Positions 27,994-36,948 of a stretch of DNA of 64,000 bases are shown here, in pieces (position 1 is the stretch's first letter; the number at the start of each line of letters is the position of its first letter). Made by a program: the position numbers and the translations under genes. The stretch is taken from contig JACIWX010000002.1 of assembly GCA_014360755.1 (NCBI GenBank), positions 333,988 to 397,987 on the forward strand, given 5' to 3'. The stretch comes from Chloroflexota bacterium. GTDB lineage: Bacteria; Chloroflexota; Anaerolineae; UBA2200. The notes below the pieces were generated by a model. That model was not told where the DNA came from. It searched no databases and saw nothing but the letters and a program-made list of their open reading frames with translations.

Positions 27994-29280
27994 TTGATCG
28001 TGCTTGCGCAAGATAGGCTAACCCAAACCAAAACCGCCAGAAAGTGGCTGTGGGGCATCTTCCTGCTCGCGCTTGCCCTGCGCCTTGTGTATGCGCTTCT
28101 GGCACCGCAGGTTGACCCTTTCCTGAAAGCCGACCCCCTGCACGGGGATGCTGCTTCTTATGACCGCATCGCGCGGAACTTGTTGGCTGGATACGGCTTT
28201 GCCTCCTCTCCCGGACAGCCAACTGCCTTCTGGCCGCCGTTGTATCCCCTATTCCTGGCTGTGCTGTACCGTCTCTTTGGATACCATCTCTTGTGGGCAC
28301 GTCTGGCGCAAGCCATCCTGGGCGCTATCGCCGTTGCTGCCACCGCGGAAGCCGCCAATATCGTGTTGGGGCGGCGGGTTGCCCTGCTCACGGCGCTGGG
28401 CATGGCCCTTTATCCGCACTTGATTTACTTTGGCGCTTGGCTCATTGCCGAAGCCTTGTACATGGCGTTATTGGGGCTCTCCCTGTGGGTAGCTGCCTCC
28501 CTACAGAGGCAGCCGCGCCGCAGCGGCTTCGTGGCGCTTGGCGTCTTGCTAGGGCTCGGAGCGCTAGCCAAGCCCGCTGGATTGATGCTCCTACCGTTGG
28601 TCGCGCTGTGGGTATGGATCGCTCCGCCCGCAAGGACCTGGCGCGACAGGCTGCTGGCATGCCTGCTGGTGCTCCTCGCTGCTGCCGCTGTGATCACGCC
28701 CTGGACGGTACGCAATTACCTGGTTTTCCACGCCTGGGTGCCCATCTCGACCAACGGCGGGTACACCTTCTATGGCGCCAATAACGCAGACGCTTTCGGC
28801 GGGCACCGTGAAGGATTCCCACCACCGCTCAAAGGGCTATCGGAACCGCAAGCGGAGCGAGCATACTACCGCCTGGGCATGGAATGGATAGTGCACCATC
28901 CCTCCGATTTCGCCAGGTTGACGCTGCGCAAACTGGCGCGCCTCTTCTCACCCCTCTCCGTAGCCAGTTACGAACACGATTACCCGCTGCCCATGGCTGG
29001 CTTGGTCAAGGGAGGGTACACGGCTTTTCTTTTGCTGGCTTTCGCCGGGTCCGTGCTGCTCTGGCAGCGTTGGCGGGAGGTGGCTATCTTCTCCGCGCTC
29101 ATCATCCGCGTGCTCATGGGGGCAGCCATCTTCTACGGCGATGCCCGCTACACCTTGCCCATGGTACCGAGTCTGGTCCTTTTTGCCAGCGCTGCCTTTG
29201 TCTGGATGCATGACCGGTGCTATGCACGCCAGGTTGTTTTCGCCCCGCAGTCCAAGCCTGATCGTGAGGACAAAAGATGA
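27994..29280 (+). CDS. GT-C (PMT/ArnT-like) membrane glycosyltransferase
   Basis: This polytopic protein of 428 residues has about nine membrane helices. The first periplasmic loop carries the acidic pair region (DPLHGDAASYDRIARNLL) typical of GT39/ArnT enzymes, and AFWPPLYPLFLAVLYRLFG follows. Such enzymes use polyprenyl-phosphate sugars on the outer face of the cytoplasmic membrane, which fits the GT2 synthase at 4922. The start is probably TTG 27994 with GAGG 6 bases upstream; GTG 28000 is possible. Confidence 0.78.
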   Translation: MIVLAQDRLTQTKTARKWLWGIFLLALALRLVYALLAPQVDPFLKADPLHGDAASYDRIARNLLAGYGFASSPGQPTAFWPPLYPLFLAVLYRLFGYHLLWARLAQAILGAIAVAATAEAANIVLGRRVALLTALGMALYPHLIYFGAWLIAEALYMALLGLSLWVAASLQRQPRRSGFVALGVLLGLGALAKPAGLMLLPLVALWVWIAPPARTWRDRLLACLLVLLAAAAVITPWTVRNYLVFHAWVPISTNGGYTFYGANNADAFGGHREGFPPPLKGLSEPQAERAYYRLGMEWIVHHPSDFARLTLRKLARLFSPLSVASYEHDYPLPMAGLVKGGYTAFLLLAFAGSVLLWQRWREVAIFSALIIRVLMGAAIFYGDARYTLPMVPSLVLFASAAFVWMHDRCYARQVVFAPQSKPDREDKR

Positions 29281-30863
29281 GCCGCGCTGCCATCAATAGG
29301 CGTTCCCAATGGGCGCTAGCGTTGCTTGTGGGGTTGTACGCCGTCCTGGCCGCCAGCTACTTTGTGCTGCGCTATAGCGGGCGTTGGGCTGATTCCGATA
29401 CCGCCAACCTGACCGTGGCAAGCGCTGCTGTGCTCAGGGAAGGGACGCTGGTACCCACGAGGGGTGGATACGGCCTTGGCTTTTTGTACCAGGCCACCTC
29501 AGCCTTTATCGCATCCCTGAGCGGGGTTGATCTGCCGTCGTTGCAATCCTGGGTTTACCCCATTGTGGCAGCGGCATTGAGCCTGATGGCTTTTGCCATG
29601 TACCGCGTGCTCACCGGCGACGGGGCGGCTGGGGCATTGGCGACCCTGTTCCTCTTCGTACAGCCCGATTTCCTCTTTATTATCTTCCGCGGCTCCCATG
29701 AGAAGACCACGTGGTTGACAGCGATGCTGGCGGTCTTCCTGCTGGCTAGGAGCTTTCGCACCTTAGGCTATCCTGTATCCTTTGCCATTCATGTGGTGCT
29801 GTTCTACATGGCTGCCCTGGCGCTCATCACTAGCAATGCCTTTTTCGGGTCCTCCTTTATCCTTGCCATGGTTGTGAGCCTGGTCGCCGGCGCGGTAGTG
29901 CCGCGTGCTGCACGCAGGCGGTTGAGCGACGACAGGCCTGCGTCAACTGTGACGCGGTTACTGTACGTAGTCGCTGCAGCGATGGTCGTCTGGTTCCTCG
30001 ACCTGTTCTACCTCTACCGCCCAGCGCTCGGCGCTCTCGTGCACCTCGAACGGGCTCTGGACAAAGCAGCAGCCGTCGCCCTGGGCAGTGAACCCAAATT
30101 CGACCCCTATGCCACAGTCGGTTGGGGCTGGGTCAGCCTGCCTGCGTACCTCGGGCTCATTTTGCCCAGTGCGATTGCTGGGGCATGCTCCTTCATCCTC
30201 TGGATCACAGCCGGCAAGCAGTTCTGGCAGGGAAAGAGCCTGTGGAAAGACCCGCCGCGGTTCCTCTTGTGGCTGCTCTACGGCGGCTTTGGCATCCAGT
30301 TGGCGCTGGGCATTGGGCTAGACCAGGCGGGTGCCATCGGCGGCAACCTGCAGCAGCGCTTTTTCCCCGTAGTCATGATGATGGCTTTCCCTATCCTAGC
30401 AAGAGCCATCGTCCAACGCTGGCGTAAAGGCTCCGCCTGGCACAATCGGCTGCTGGCAGTTGGACTGTGCCTGTTCATCCTGTGGGCAAGCGGCGCATCC
30501 CTGCTGAAGGCGACCAACGACCCTTGGTTGAGCAATTATTGGGTTTACTGGACTGGGCCTGAGGATCGTGCGGTGAAGTGGATAGAAGCCCACCTCCGCT
30601 ACAGAAGCGTGTGGCTAGGATTGGATGGCATCCGCCTCAGTTCCCATGCAGCAGCGGATGGGTTTGGGAACGAGTCTGGCAATGAACGCGACCAGTGGAC
30701 GGTAAATGAGGACACACGTGATATCCTGCTGTCCAGCGTAGACAAAGGAGTAAGCGTGCGTAGGTCTGTGCCGCTTCCCGACACACGTACTGAGCATCGC
30801 GTCTATGACAATGGCACAGTCGCCGGGTACCACCTGCGGCCGCGCACACCCTATCAACACTAG
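29277..30863 (+). CDS. Polytopic membrane protein, GT-C-like
   Basis: The 528 residues have about ten membrane helices, an early DSDTANLTVASAAVL loop with acidic residues and a hydrophilic C-terminal domain of about 90 residues. The architecture recalls GT-C or oligosaccharyltransferase-like proteins, but no diagnostic motif is clear. It overlaps the preceding gene by ATGA, so the two are probably translated together and may act as a pair. Confidence 0.6.
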   Translation: MSRAAINRRSQWALALLVGLYAVLAASYFVLRYSGRWADSDTANLTVASAAVLREGTLVPTRGGYGLGFLYQATSAFIASLSGVDLPSLQSWVYPIVAAALSLMAFAMYRVLTGDGAAGALATLFLFVQPDFLFIIFRGSHEKTTWLTAMLAVFLLARSFRTLGYPVSFAIHVVLFYMAALALITSNAFFGSSFILAMVVSLVAGAVVPRAARRRLSDDRPASTVTRLLYVVAAAMVVWFLDLFYLYRPALGALVHLERALDKAAAVALGSEPKFDPYATVGWGWVSLPAYLGLILPSAIAGACSFILWITAGKQFWQGKSLWKDPPRFLLWLLYGGFGIQLALGIGLDQAGAIGGNLQQRFFPVVMMMAFPILARAIVQRWRKGSAWHNRLLAVGLCLFILWASGASLLKATNDPWLSNYWVYWTGPEDRAVKWIEAHLRYRSVWLGLDGIRLSSHAAADGFGNESGNERDQWTVNEDTRDILLSSVDKGVSVRRSVPLPDTRTEHRVYDNGTVAGYHLRPRTPYQH

Positions 30864-30871
30864 AGGGAAGA

Positions 30872-32008
30872 GTGAGGATTGCCCTCATTGCCTACGGCCT
30901 TGACCGGCCATTGAGCGGCATCAGCCGCTACACGTTGGAACTAACACGTGCACTGGCAGCATTGCCCGGCGGGCACGAGGTGCTGCTGCTTGCGGCGGGC
31001 AGCACAGGTGTGCTGGCGGAAGGAAACAGCCTGCGGAGTGTCCCACTGTTTGGTTGCAGCAGGTTGCCAGGCTTGGTAACGCTGGGCAATGTCCTCATCC
31101 CATGGAAAGCGCGCCGCCTGCGGGTGGACATCGTCCACGACCCCACTGGGGTGACGCCCTTCCTCTTCGGTGCGGACGGTGCCAGGACGGTGGTTACGTT
31201 GCACGATGTCTTCGCCTGGAGTTGTCCCGGACACAGCACTGCCATGGACACACTGCTCTACCGCTACTGGCTACCGCGTGTCTTGTCGCGCGTAGATGCC
31301 GTGATTACGGATAGCCAAGCCTCGAAAACCGATGTCATCCGTTACTTGAAGGTACCTCATGACAAAACGCACGTAATCTATGGGGGTGTAAGCGCCTCCT
31401 ATCGTCCTATATCTGTGGATGAGATAGCCCGAACTGCGTCCCGCTATGGCCTAGCGCAAGGCTATATCCTCTTTGTTGGCTCGATTGAAGAACGCAAGAA
31501 CCTGCGCCGCCTGTTGCAAGCCTATGCGTGGCTGCGGCAAAAGGGCGAGGAGCGGCCACTCGCCATTGTCGGCCCACGCAAGTGGAAGTACGCGCATATC
31601 CTGCAGATGGTAGAGGAATTGGGCATCGGCGACCAAGTGATCTTTACCGGCTATGTCCCCGACGAGGATTTGCCCGCCACTTACTGTGGTGCGGACCTCT
31701 TTGTCTTCCCCTCCCTTTACGAGGGCTTTGGCTTGCCGCCGCTGGAGGCGATGGCATGTGGCACGCCGGTGGTCTGCTCCAACACATCCTCCCTGCCAGA
31801 AGTGGTCGGGGACGCCGCCATCACCGTGGACCCGTACGATGTGGAGGCTCTGGCTGACGCCATGCACCGCGTGCTGAGCGAAGCCGCCTTACGGGAGGAA
31901 CTGCGCGCAAAGGGGCTGGCACGGGCAAAAATGTTCACGTGGGAGCGGACAGCTCACGAAACAATGGCTATCTATGCCCATGTGCAGCGAACACAGGGGG
32001 CATCATGA
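30872..32008 (+). CDS. GT4 glycosyltransferase (mannosyltransferase-like)
   Basis: This 378-residue GT-B enzyme has [75 protein letters not shown] and SLPEVVGDAA. It is the fourth of the GT4 paralogues. GTG 30872 is the start, with AGAGGGAAG directly upstream. Its stop overlaps the methyltransferase start. Confidence 0.87.
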   Translation: MRIALIAYGLDRPLSGISRYTLELTRALAALPGGHEVLLLAAGSTGVLAEGNSLRSVPLFGCSRLPGLVTLGNVLIPWKARRLRVDIVHDPTGVTPFLFGADGARTVVTLHDVFAWSCPGHSTAMDTLLYRYWLPRVLSRVDAVITDSQASKTDVIRYLKVPHDKTHVIYGGVSASYRPISVDEIARTASRYGLAQGYILFVGSIEERKNLRRLLQAYAWLRQKGEERPLAIVGPRKWKYAHILQMVEELGIGDQVIFTGYVPDEDLPATYCGADLFVFPSLYEGFGLPPLEAMACGTPVVCSNTSSLPEVVGDAAITVDPYDVEALADAMHRVLSEAALREELRAKGLARAKMFTWERTAHETMAIYAHVQRTQGAS

Positions 32009-32931
32009 ACGATCCCTCCAACCAAAAGAGGCATCGTGACCAAGGCAGCACAGAGTATTTTAGGCAGTTCTGGCAGCACGCTACCGCGCAAGATTACGCC
32101 TATCCCCGTGTGATTCCAAGGACGCAATGGGATCTGTATGAAAGGGAAAAAGCCCGCCTCGTGATGCGCTTCTTACAGCAGGGGGCAAAGCATACCGGAT
32201 TCGTGCTCGAATGCGGTTGCGGATCAGCAGGCATGTCAGTCTATCTGGCCAATCAAGGCTACCAGGTTCTGGCTACGGACATTAGCGGCGAGGCGCTTCA
32301 CATTGCACGTGACAACTGGATAGCAAATGCCCCAAAGACAGCTGCCGCTCCGTCCACTTTGGCCATTGCCGATGTCCTTCACCTGCCTTTTACGGACGCG
32401 GTATTCGATGTGGTGATGAGTTATGGCCTTCTGGAGCATTTTGAGGAACGGGCCCTCGCCTCTTCCCTGCAGCAAATGCACCGCGTGCTGAAACCCGGTG
32501 GTATTTTGCTTGGTGACATTGTGCATAACCGGTTTTCTGCTCGTAAAGTGGCTATATGGTTGAATTTTGCAATATCTGCGGTGTACCACACCTTATGTGG
32601 GCAATGGCGCAAAGTGCCATCTTTGTACCGGGGCTATTTCCATGCGTTCTATGAGAACAATCTGGGGTTGGCTGAATGGAAAGATTGCCTATATAGGAAT
32701 GGATTTGTGGACGTGCATATATTGTGCATCAGGCCCTTTCCACCCCTGGCAATCACCGGAGCCCTCGAAAAGCTCTATATACGCCTGATGGAAGCCCTGC
32801 TGCCCTTCTATCGCTGGTTCGATGAATCACAATCCTGGCTATCCAGGCATTGGGGCTGGACTTATTTATTCTGTGCAACCAAACCCGCGGAAGGTTGCGA
32901 AAACGAAAGCCGCTACAGGACAAGGCAATGA
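32005..32931 (+). CDS. Class I SAM-dependent methyltransferase
   Basis: The 308 residues include the SAM loop VLECGCGSAGMSVYLANQG, the acidic ATDISGEALHIA, ADVLHLPFTDAVFDVVMSYGLLEHFEE and a MHRVLKPGGILLGDIVH strand. It is likely to be a sugar or lipid O-methyltransferase in the glycan pathway. The start at 32005 overlaps the GT4 stop (ATGA); an upstream in-frame start at 31939 lies inside that gene. Confidence 0.83.
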   Translation: MNDPSNQKRHRDQGSTEYFRQFWQHATAQDYAYPRVIPRTQWDLYEREKARLVMRFLQQGAKHTGFVLECGCGSAGMSVYLANQGYQVLATDISGEALHIARDNWIANAPKTAAAPSTLAIADVLHLPFTDAVFDVVMSYGLLEHFEERALASSLQQMHRVLKPGGILLGDIVHNRFSARKVAIWLNFAISAVYHTLCGQWRKVPSLYRGYFHAFYENNLGLAEWKDCLYRNGFVDVHILCIRPFPPLAITGALEKLYIRLMEALLPFYRWFDESQSWLSRHWGWTYLFCATKPAEGCENESRYRTRQ

Positions 32932-33004
32932 ACGAAGCATCCGCTGATTGCATTGGAATTCAAACCATGCTTCTGCCACGTAAGTGCATTGTGTAGGATA
33001 TAAA

Positions 33005-33712
33005 ATGAAAACCCTCATCCTTGCTGGCGGACTGGGCACCCGGCTGCAAGCCATAGTCGCGGATCGCCCCAAGCCCATGGCAGAAGTGAAGGGGAAGCCA
33101 TTCCTGGAGTATCAGATTGCGGCGTTAAGGGCGCAGGGGTTTGTCGAGATTGTGCTCTGCGTGGGCTACCGTGCGGAACAGATTCAGGAATACTTTGGCG
33201 ACGGACGCCGCTGGGGCGTGCACATCGAGTATGCCGTGGAAAAAGAACTCCTGGGCACAGCCGGCGCCATGCGCAATGCAGCCCCTTTTATCACGGGGAC
33301 GTTTCTGGTGTGGAACGGCGACTCATACCTGGAATTGGATTTGGCGGCACTGGTTCACTTCCATCGCCAACGCCGTGGCAGCGATCCGCGCACCTTGGGG
33401 AGCATCGCCACGGTAGGGGTGGAGGATGCCACCGCCTACGGCACGCTGGAGTTGGACAAGGAGGGGCGCATCCTCACCTTCCGCGAGAAATCCCATGCTG
33501 GAGCAGGCTACATCAACGGCGGGGTGTACGTGCTGGAGCCGGACATCCTGGCGCTCATCCCTGCCGGCCGGCCGGTTTCCCTGGAGCGCGAAACCTTCCC
33601 CCTGGCTCTGGCAAGCGGCTGGCACCTCTACGGCTACCCTGTGCAAGGCTTTTTCGTGGACATCGGCACGCCGGAGGGGTACGAGCGGTTCCGACAGTAT
33701 ATGGAAAAGTGA
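33005..33712 (+). CDS. hddC: D-glycero-alpha-D-manno-heptose 1-phosphate guanylyltransferase
   Basis: This 235-residue sugar-nucleotidyltransferase has LILAGGLGTRLQAIVADRPKPM (nucleotide loop and signature Lys), FLEYQIAALRAQG, ELLGTAGAMRNA, WNGDSYLELD (metal Asp), TFREKS, YINGGVYVLEPD and FVDIGTPEGYERF. Neighbouring hddA, gmhA and gmhB identify the heptose branch: it would make GDP-D-glycero-alpha-D-manno-heptose from the 1-phosphate and GTP. ATG 33005 has AGGA 7 bases upstream. Confidence 0.85.
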   Translation: MKTLILAGGLGTRLQAIVADRPKPMAEVKGKPFLEYQIAALRAQGFVEIVLCVGYRAEQIQEYFGDGRRWGVHIEYAVEKELLGTAGAMRNAAPFITGTFLVWNGDSYLELDLAALVHFHRQRRGSDPRTLGSIATVGVEDATAYGTLELDKEGRILTFREKSHAGAGYINGGVYVLEPDILALIPAGRPVSLERETFPLALASGWHLYGYPVQGFFVDIGTPEGYERFRQYMEK

Positions 33713-33850
33713 TAAGTGATAAGTGATAAGTGATAAGTGACAAGTGATACGTATTACGTATTACGTCCCACTCATCACTCGTCACTCGTTACTCATCACC
33801 CACCACTCATCACTCGTCACTCGTTACGGAATACGCAATACGCAATACCC
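33712..33850. repeat. Compound heptamer/octamer tandem repeat with inverted halves
   Basis: Four to five GTGATAA units come first, followed by GTGACAAGTGATACGTATTACGTATTACG. Then come TCACTCG/TCACTCA/TTACTCA units, i.e. the reverse complement of the first family, and finally AATACGC units. The two halves could fold into a long hairpin. It fills the whole hddC-hddA gap except for the hddA ribosome site. Confidence 0.85.
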
Positions 33851-33865
33851 AAGGAGTAACCTCTC

Positions 33866-34882
33866 ATGATCATCCGCAGCAAAGCGCCATTGCGCATCAG
33901 TTTCGCTGGGGGCGGCACTGACGTCGAGCCTTATCTCTCGGAGCGGGGCGGTGCCGTCCTCAGCACGACCATTGACAAGTACGCCTACGGCTCCCTGCGC
34001 TTCCGCAGCGACCGCCAGATCACCGTCACCTCGCTCGACTATGATGTGGTGGCACGGTACAAACTGGATGAGCCGCTCATCTACGACGGCAATCTAGATC
34101 TGGTCAAGGCGGTCATCCGCCGCCTGAACCGCGAGGGCAACGAACAGGGGTTAGACTTGTTCCTGCACACCGATGCCCCGCCAGGGTCGGGATTGGGTTC
34201 GTCATCCGCGGTGGTAGTGGCGCTCATTGGCTTGTTCAAGCACTGGCTGCACCTGCCGTTGACCAACTACGAAATCGCAGACTTGGCTTATCAGATTGAG
34301 CGGGTGGACCTGGGCATCAAAGGTGGCAAGCAGGATCAATATGCCGCGACCTTTGGGGGGTTCAACTTCATCGAGTTCTACCGCGATGCCACCATCGTCA
34401 ACCCCTTGCGTGTGCCACCTGACGTCCTGAACGAACTGCACTATAATTTGCTGCTGTGCTACACCGGCAAGACGCGCCTCTCGGCGCGCATCATTGACAC
34501 GCAGGTGCAGGGGTACGTCCAGCGGCAGGAAGACGTCGTGCGCGCCATGGACGAACTCAAGCGCATTGCCATAGATTTGAAGAACGCCTTGCTGCAGGGA
34601 CGGCTGAACGACTTTGGCGCCCTGTTGCACGAGGGCTGGATGAACAAGAAGAAGATGGCAGCGCAGATCAGCGACCCGAGCATTGACGAACTGTACGAGG
34701 CTGCGCGCAAGCACGGCGCTTTGGGCGGCAAGATGTCTGGTGCAGGCGGCGGAGGCTATATGTTCTTCTATTGCGCATTTGACCGTAAGCACATGGTGGC
34801 GGCGCAACTGGAGCGCATGGGCGCCCAGGTGGTGGATTTCGGCTTTGACTTCGCTGGCTTACAGACCTGGGAAGTGCGGTGA
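33866..34882 (+). CDS. hddA: D-glycero-alpha-D-manno-heptose 7-phosphate kinase
   Basis: This GHMP-family kinase of 338 residues has RSKAPLRISFAGGGTDVEPY, the ATP loop PPGSGLGSSSAVVVAL near 112 and the C-terminal GGKMSGAGGGGYMFFY motif. HddA phosphorylates the C1 position of heptose 7-phosphate with alpha selectivity, committing to the GDP-heptose branch rather than the ADP-heptose (HldE) branch. AAGGAG lies 9 bases before the ATG. Confidence 0.9.
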   Translation: MIIRSKAPLRISFAGGGTDVEPYLSERGGAVLSTTIDKYAYGSLRFRSDRQITVTSLDYDVVARYKLDEPLIYDGNLDLVKAVIRRLNREGNEQGLDLFLHTDAPPGSGLGSSSAVVVALIGLFKHWLHLPLTNYEIADLAYQIERVDLGIKGGKQDQYAATFGGFNFIEFYRDATIVNPLRVPPDVLNELHYNLLLCYTGKTRLSARIIDTQVQGYVQRQEDVVRAMDELKRIAIDLKNALLQGRLNDFGALLHEGWMNKKKMAAQISDPSIDELYEAARKHGALGGKMSGAGGGGYMFFYCAFDRKHMVAAQLERMGAQVVDFGFDFAGLQTWEVR

Positions 34883-34909
34883 CGGAACTCACCACGGAGC
34901 GCACAGAGG

Positions 34910-35064
34910 GAGAGTGTTGAAAATCTTGTTACCCTAAGCAAAGCGAAGAGCCTGCCCTGAGTATAACGAAGGGGTCTCGCGTAACTTTAGCCGTATCTTC
35001 CCAAGTACTGTGAGATGCTTCACTTCGTTCAGCATGACACTGAAAGGACTTTTTCAACACTCTC
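34910..35064 (+). mobile_element. 155-bp MITE-like element, copy 1
   Basis: Terminal inverted repeats GAGAGTGTTGAAAA and TTTTCAACACTCTC bound the element, which is flanked by an 8-bp direct duplication CACAGAGG (34902-34909 and 35065-35072). It has no coding capacity. It shares about 94 percent identity by eye with the inverted copy at 55345-55500. It was inserted into a pre-existing CACGGAGCGCACAGAGGGCACAGAG-like intergenic sequence upstream of gmhA. Confidence 0.9.
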
Positions 35065-35083
35065 CACAGAGGGCACAGAGAAA

Positions 35084-35665
35084 ATGGAAAAGAACCAAGA
35101 GATGATTTCCCACACTATCCAAGAGAGCATGGAGGTCCAAGCACAACTGCTGGATCAGTGCCTCCCTACCATTGTCCAAATCGCGGCGGTGCTGGTGCGT
35201 GCCTTGCGCGCTGGCCACAAAATAGTGCTCTTCGGCAATGGCGGCAGCGCTGCTGACGCGCAACACGTGGCTGCTGAACTGGTCAACCGCTTCCTGATGG
35301 AGCGCGCCGCCTTGCCCGCCATCGCCCTCACAACCAACACGTCTATCCTGACCTCGGTGAGCAACGACTCTTCCTTCGACCAGGTCTTTGCGCGGCAGGT
35401 GGAGGCATTAGTGCAGGAGGAAGATGTGGCGGTGGGCATCAGCACCAGCGGCAATTCGCCCGACGTGCTCAACGGCATCCGCGCCGCTAGGGAAAAGGGC
35501 GCCATCACGGTGGGGTTCACTGGACGCAGCGGCGGGAAACTCAAAGGGGTGGTGGATCTCTGCCTCTGCGTGCCATCAGAGGACACCCCACGCATCCAAG
35601 AAGCGCACATCACCGTTTGGCATGCCATCTGCGAAGTGATTGAGCGGGAGTTGTTCGGCGCATGA
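35084..35665 (+). CDS. gmhA: Sedoheptulose 7-phosphate isomerase (phosphoheptose isomerase)
   Basis: This SIS-domain protein of about 193 residues has KIVLFGNGGSAADAQHVAAELVNRF, ALTTNTSILTSVSNDSSFDQVFARQV, GISTSGNSPDVLNGIRAAREKG and the C-terminal IQEAHITVWHAICEVIE with catalytic Glu/His residues. It converts sedoheptulose 7-phosphate to D-glycero-D-manno-heptose 7-phosphate. ATG 35084 is the real start; the frame extends back to 35015 into the MITE and would add a spurious MLHFVQHD-type leader. Confidence 0.9.
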   Translation: MEKNQEMISHTIQESMEVQAQLLDQCLPTIVQIAAVLVRALRAGHKIVLFGNGGSAADAQHVAAELVNRFLMERAALPAIALTTNTSILTSVSNDSSFDQVFARQVEALVQEEDVAVGISTSGNSPDVLNGIRAAREKGAITVGFTGRSGGKLKGVVDLCLCVPSEDTPRIQEAHITVWHAICEVIERELFGA

Positions 35666-36216
35666 AATGGGCAGTGTTCCTCGACCGGGACGGCACGATC
35701 AACGAAGAAGCCCAATACTTAGATGAACCGGCGAGGTTACGCCTCCTGCCCAGGGTTGCAGAAGCCATTCGCTTGCTGAACCAGGCCGGGGTGCCGGTCA
35801 TCCTGGTGACCAACCAAGCCGGCGTAGGGCGAGGTTATTTCCCCGAGAGCGCGGTCAACGCCATCCATCGCGAACTGGCGCGCAGACTGGCGGCACAAGG
35901 AGCGCATCTGGATGCCATCTACTATTGCCCTCACCACCCGGATGAAGGCTGCGACTGCCGCAAACCCAAGCCGGGCATGTTGCTGCAAGCCGCCAAAGAG
36001 CATAGTCTGGACTTGACGCGCTCCTTCGTCGTCGGCGACAAGGTCAGCGATCTGGAAGCAGGGTGGAGAGTGGGTTGCCGCATGGTGCTGGTCCTGACCG
36101 GCTATGGCGCGGAGGCGCGGGAGGCTTTCCAGCATCTCGATTTCCAGCCGCATTATGTGGCGGCGGACCTGTGGGAGGCGGTGCAGTGGATTTTGACGCA
36201 GGAGGCTCACCTGTGA
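35662..36216 (+). CDS. gmhB: D-glycero-D-manno-heptose 1,7-bisphosphate 7-phosphatase
   Basis: This HAD phosphatase of 184 residues has the nucleophile motif FLDRDGTIN (Asp8, Asp10), VTNQAGVGRG, the zinc ligands CPHHPDEGCDCRKPKPGM and the distal VVGDKVSDLEAG motif. It removes the 7-phosphate, giving heptose 1-phosphate for HddC. Its ATG overlaps the gmhA stop (ATGA), and its own stop overlaps the following GTG, so three genes are translationally coupled. Confidence 0.9.
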   Translation: MKWAVFLDRDGTINEEAQYLDEPARLRLLPRVAEAIRLLNQAGVPVILVTNQAGVGRGYFPESAVNAIHRELARRLAAQGAHLDAIYYCPHHPDEGCDCRKPKPGMLLQAAKEHSLDLTRSFVVGDKVSDLEAGWRVGCRMVLVLTGYGAEAREAFQHLDFQPHYVAADLWEAVQWILTQEAHL

Positions 36217-36938
36217 ACCAGGAATACAAAACGGGGGACTATACCGTTGGCGCACGCGATGTAGGGCAGGGTACCCATGTAGAGGGAGACCAGCAACCAG
36301 GGCTACGTCCATCCGCCAACCGGGGTCGGGTCTTGCGCTTTCTAGTACTAGCCAGTTGCTTCCTGCTGGTATCCTGCGCTTTGTTCCTGGCTTTGCGTGG
36401 CTTCTGGCTCCCCGCCGTCGGGCGTTTCCTCGTCTGTGCAGATCCACTTCAGCCAGCCGATGCTATCGTCGTCCTGGCCGGGGGAGGTCCTCAGCGTGTG
36501 GCACATGGAGTGAGGCTGTTTCAAGCCGGCTATGCCCCTTGGCTCATCGTTACGAACCAGCCGCTGAATACGCCGGGTATCCGTGTCCCCTATGTGGAAT
36601 TGATGCGTAGGGAAGCGATTTGGCAAGGAGTGCCTGAAGAGCATATCCTGATGGCGCCCGAAATCGTCAGAACGACGTACGAAGAAGCCCTCGCGGTGCG
36701 GCGGTTGGCTGAGGAGCGTGGTTTCCATTCATTAATCATCGTCACCGACCCATTCCACACCCGCCGTGCGCAGATGTCCTTCCGCGACGCATTGAAAGGC
36801 ATGGGCATCCCTATCTCCGTCCAGCCAGCCAATCCCAGTTGGTACCGCCCCGACGCCTGGTGGCAGAGCCAAGAGGAACTGCGCGAGACATGGACGGAGT
36901 ATCTGAAGCTGATTTTGTACTTCCTTGGGTATAAGTGA
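36213..36938 (+). CDS. YdcF/ElyC-family (DUF218) membrane-anchored protein
   Basis: The start is GTG 36213, with AGGAGG 7 bases upstream and a GTGA overlap with gmhB. The product has a cytoplasmic N-terminus, a membrane helix (VLRFLVLASCFLLVSCALFLAL) and the DUF218 domain: PADAIVVLAGGGPQRVAHGVRLFQAG, IVTNQP, TYEEALAVRRLAEERGF and IVTDPFHTRRAQMSF. Relatives such as ElyC and SanA affect envelope assembly and lipid-carrier use. The exact reaction is unknown; a role in glycan or undecaprenyl metabolism fits the position. Confidence 0.82.
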   Translation: MNQEYKTGDYTVGARDVGQGTHVEGDQQPGLRPSANRGRVLRFLVLASCFLLVSCALFLALRGFWLPAVGRFLVCADPLQPADAIVVLAGGGPQRVAHGVRLFQAGYAPWLIVTNQPLNTPGIRVPYVELMRREAIWQGVPEEHILMAPEIVRTTYEEALAVRRLAEERGFHSLIIVTDPFHTRRAQMSFRDALKGMGIPISVQPANPSWYRPDAWWQSQEELRETWTEYLKLILYFLGYK

Positions 36939-36948
36939 GGAATAAAAC

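Noticed and set aside
33712-33850. Repeat array as a possible CRISPR
   Set aside because: Units are 7-8 bases with no spacers and no cas genes nearby; it is a simple tandem repeat.
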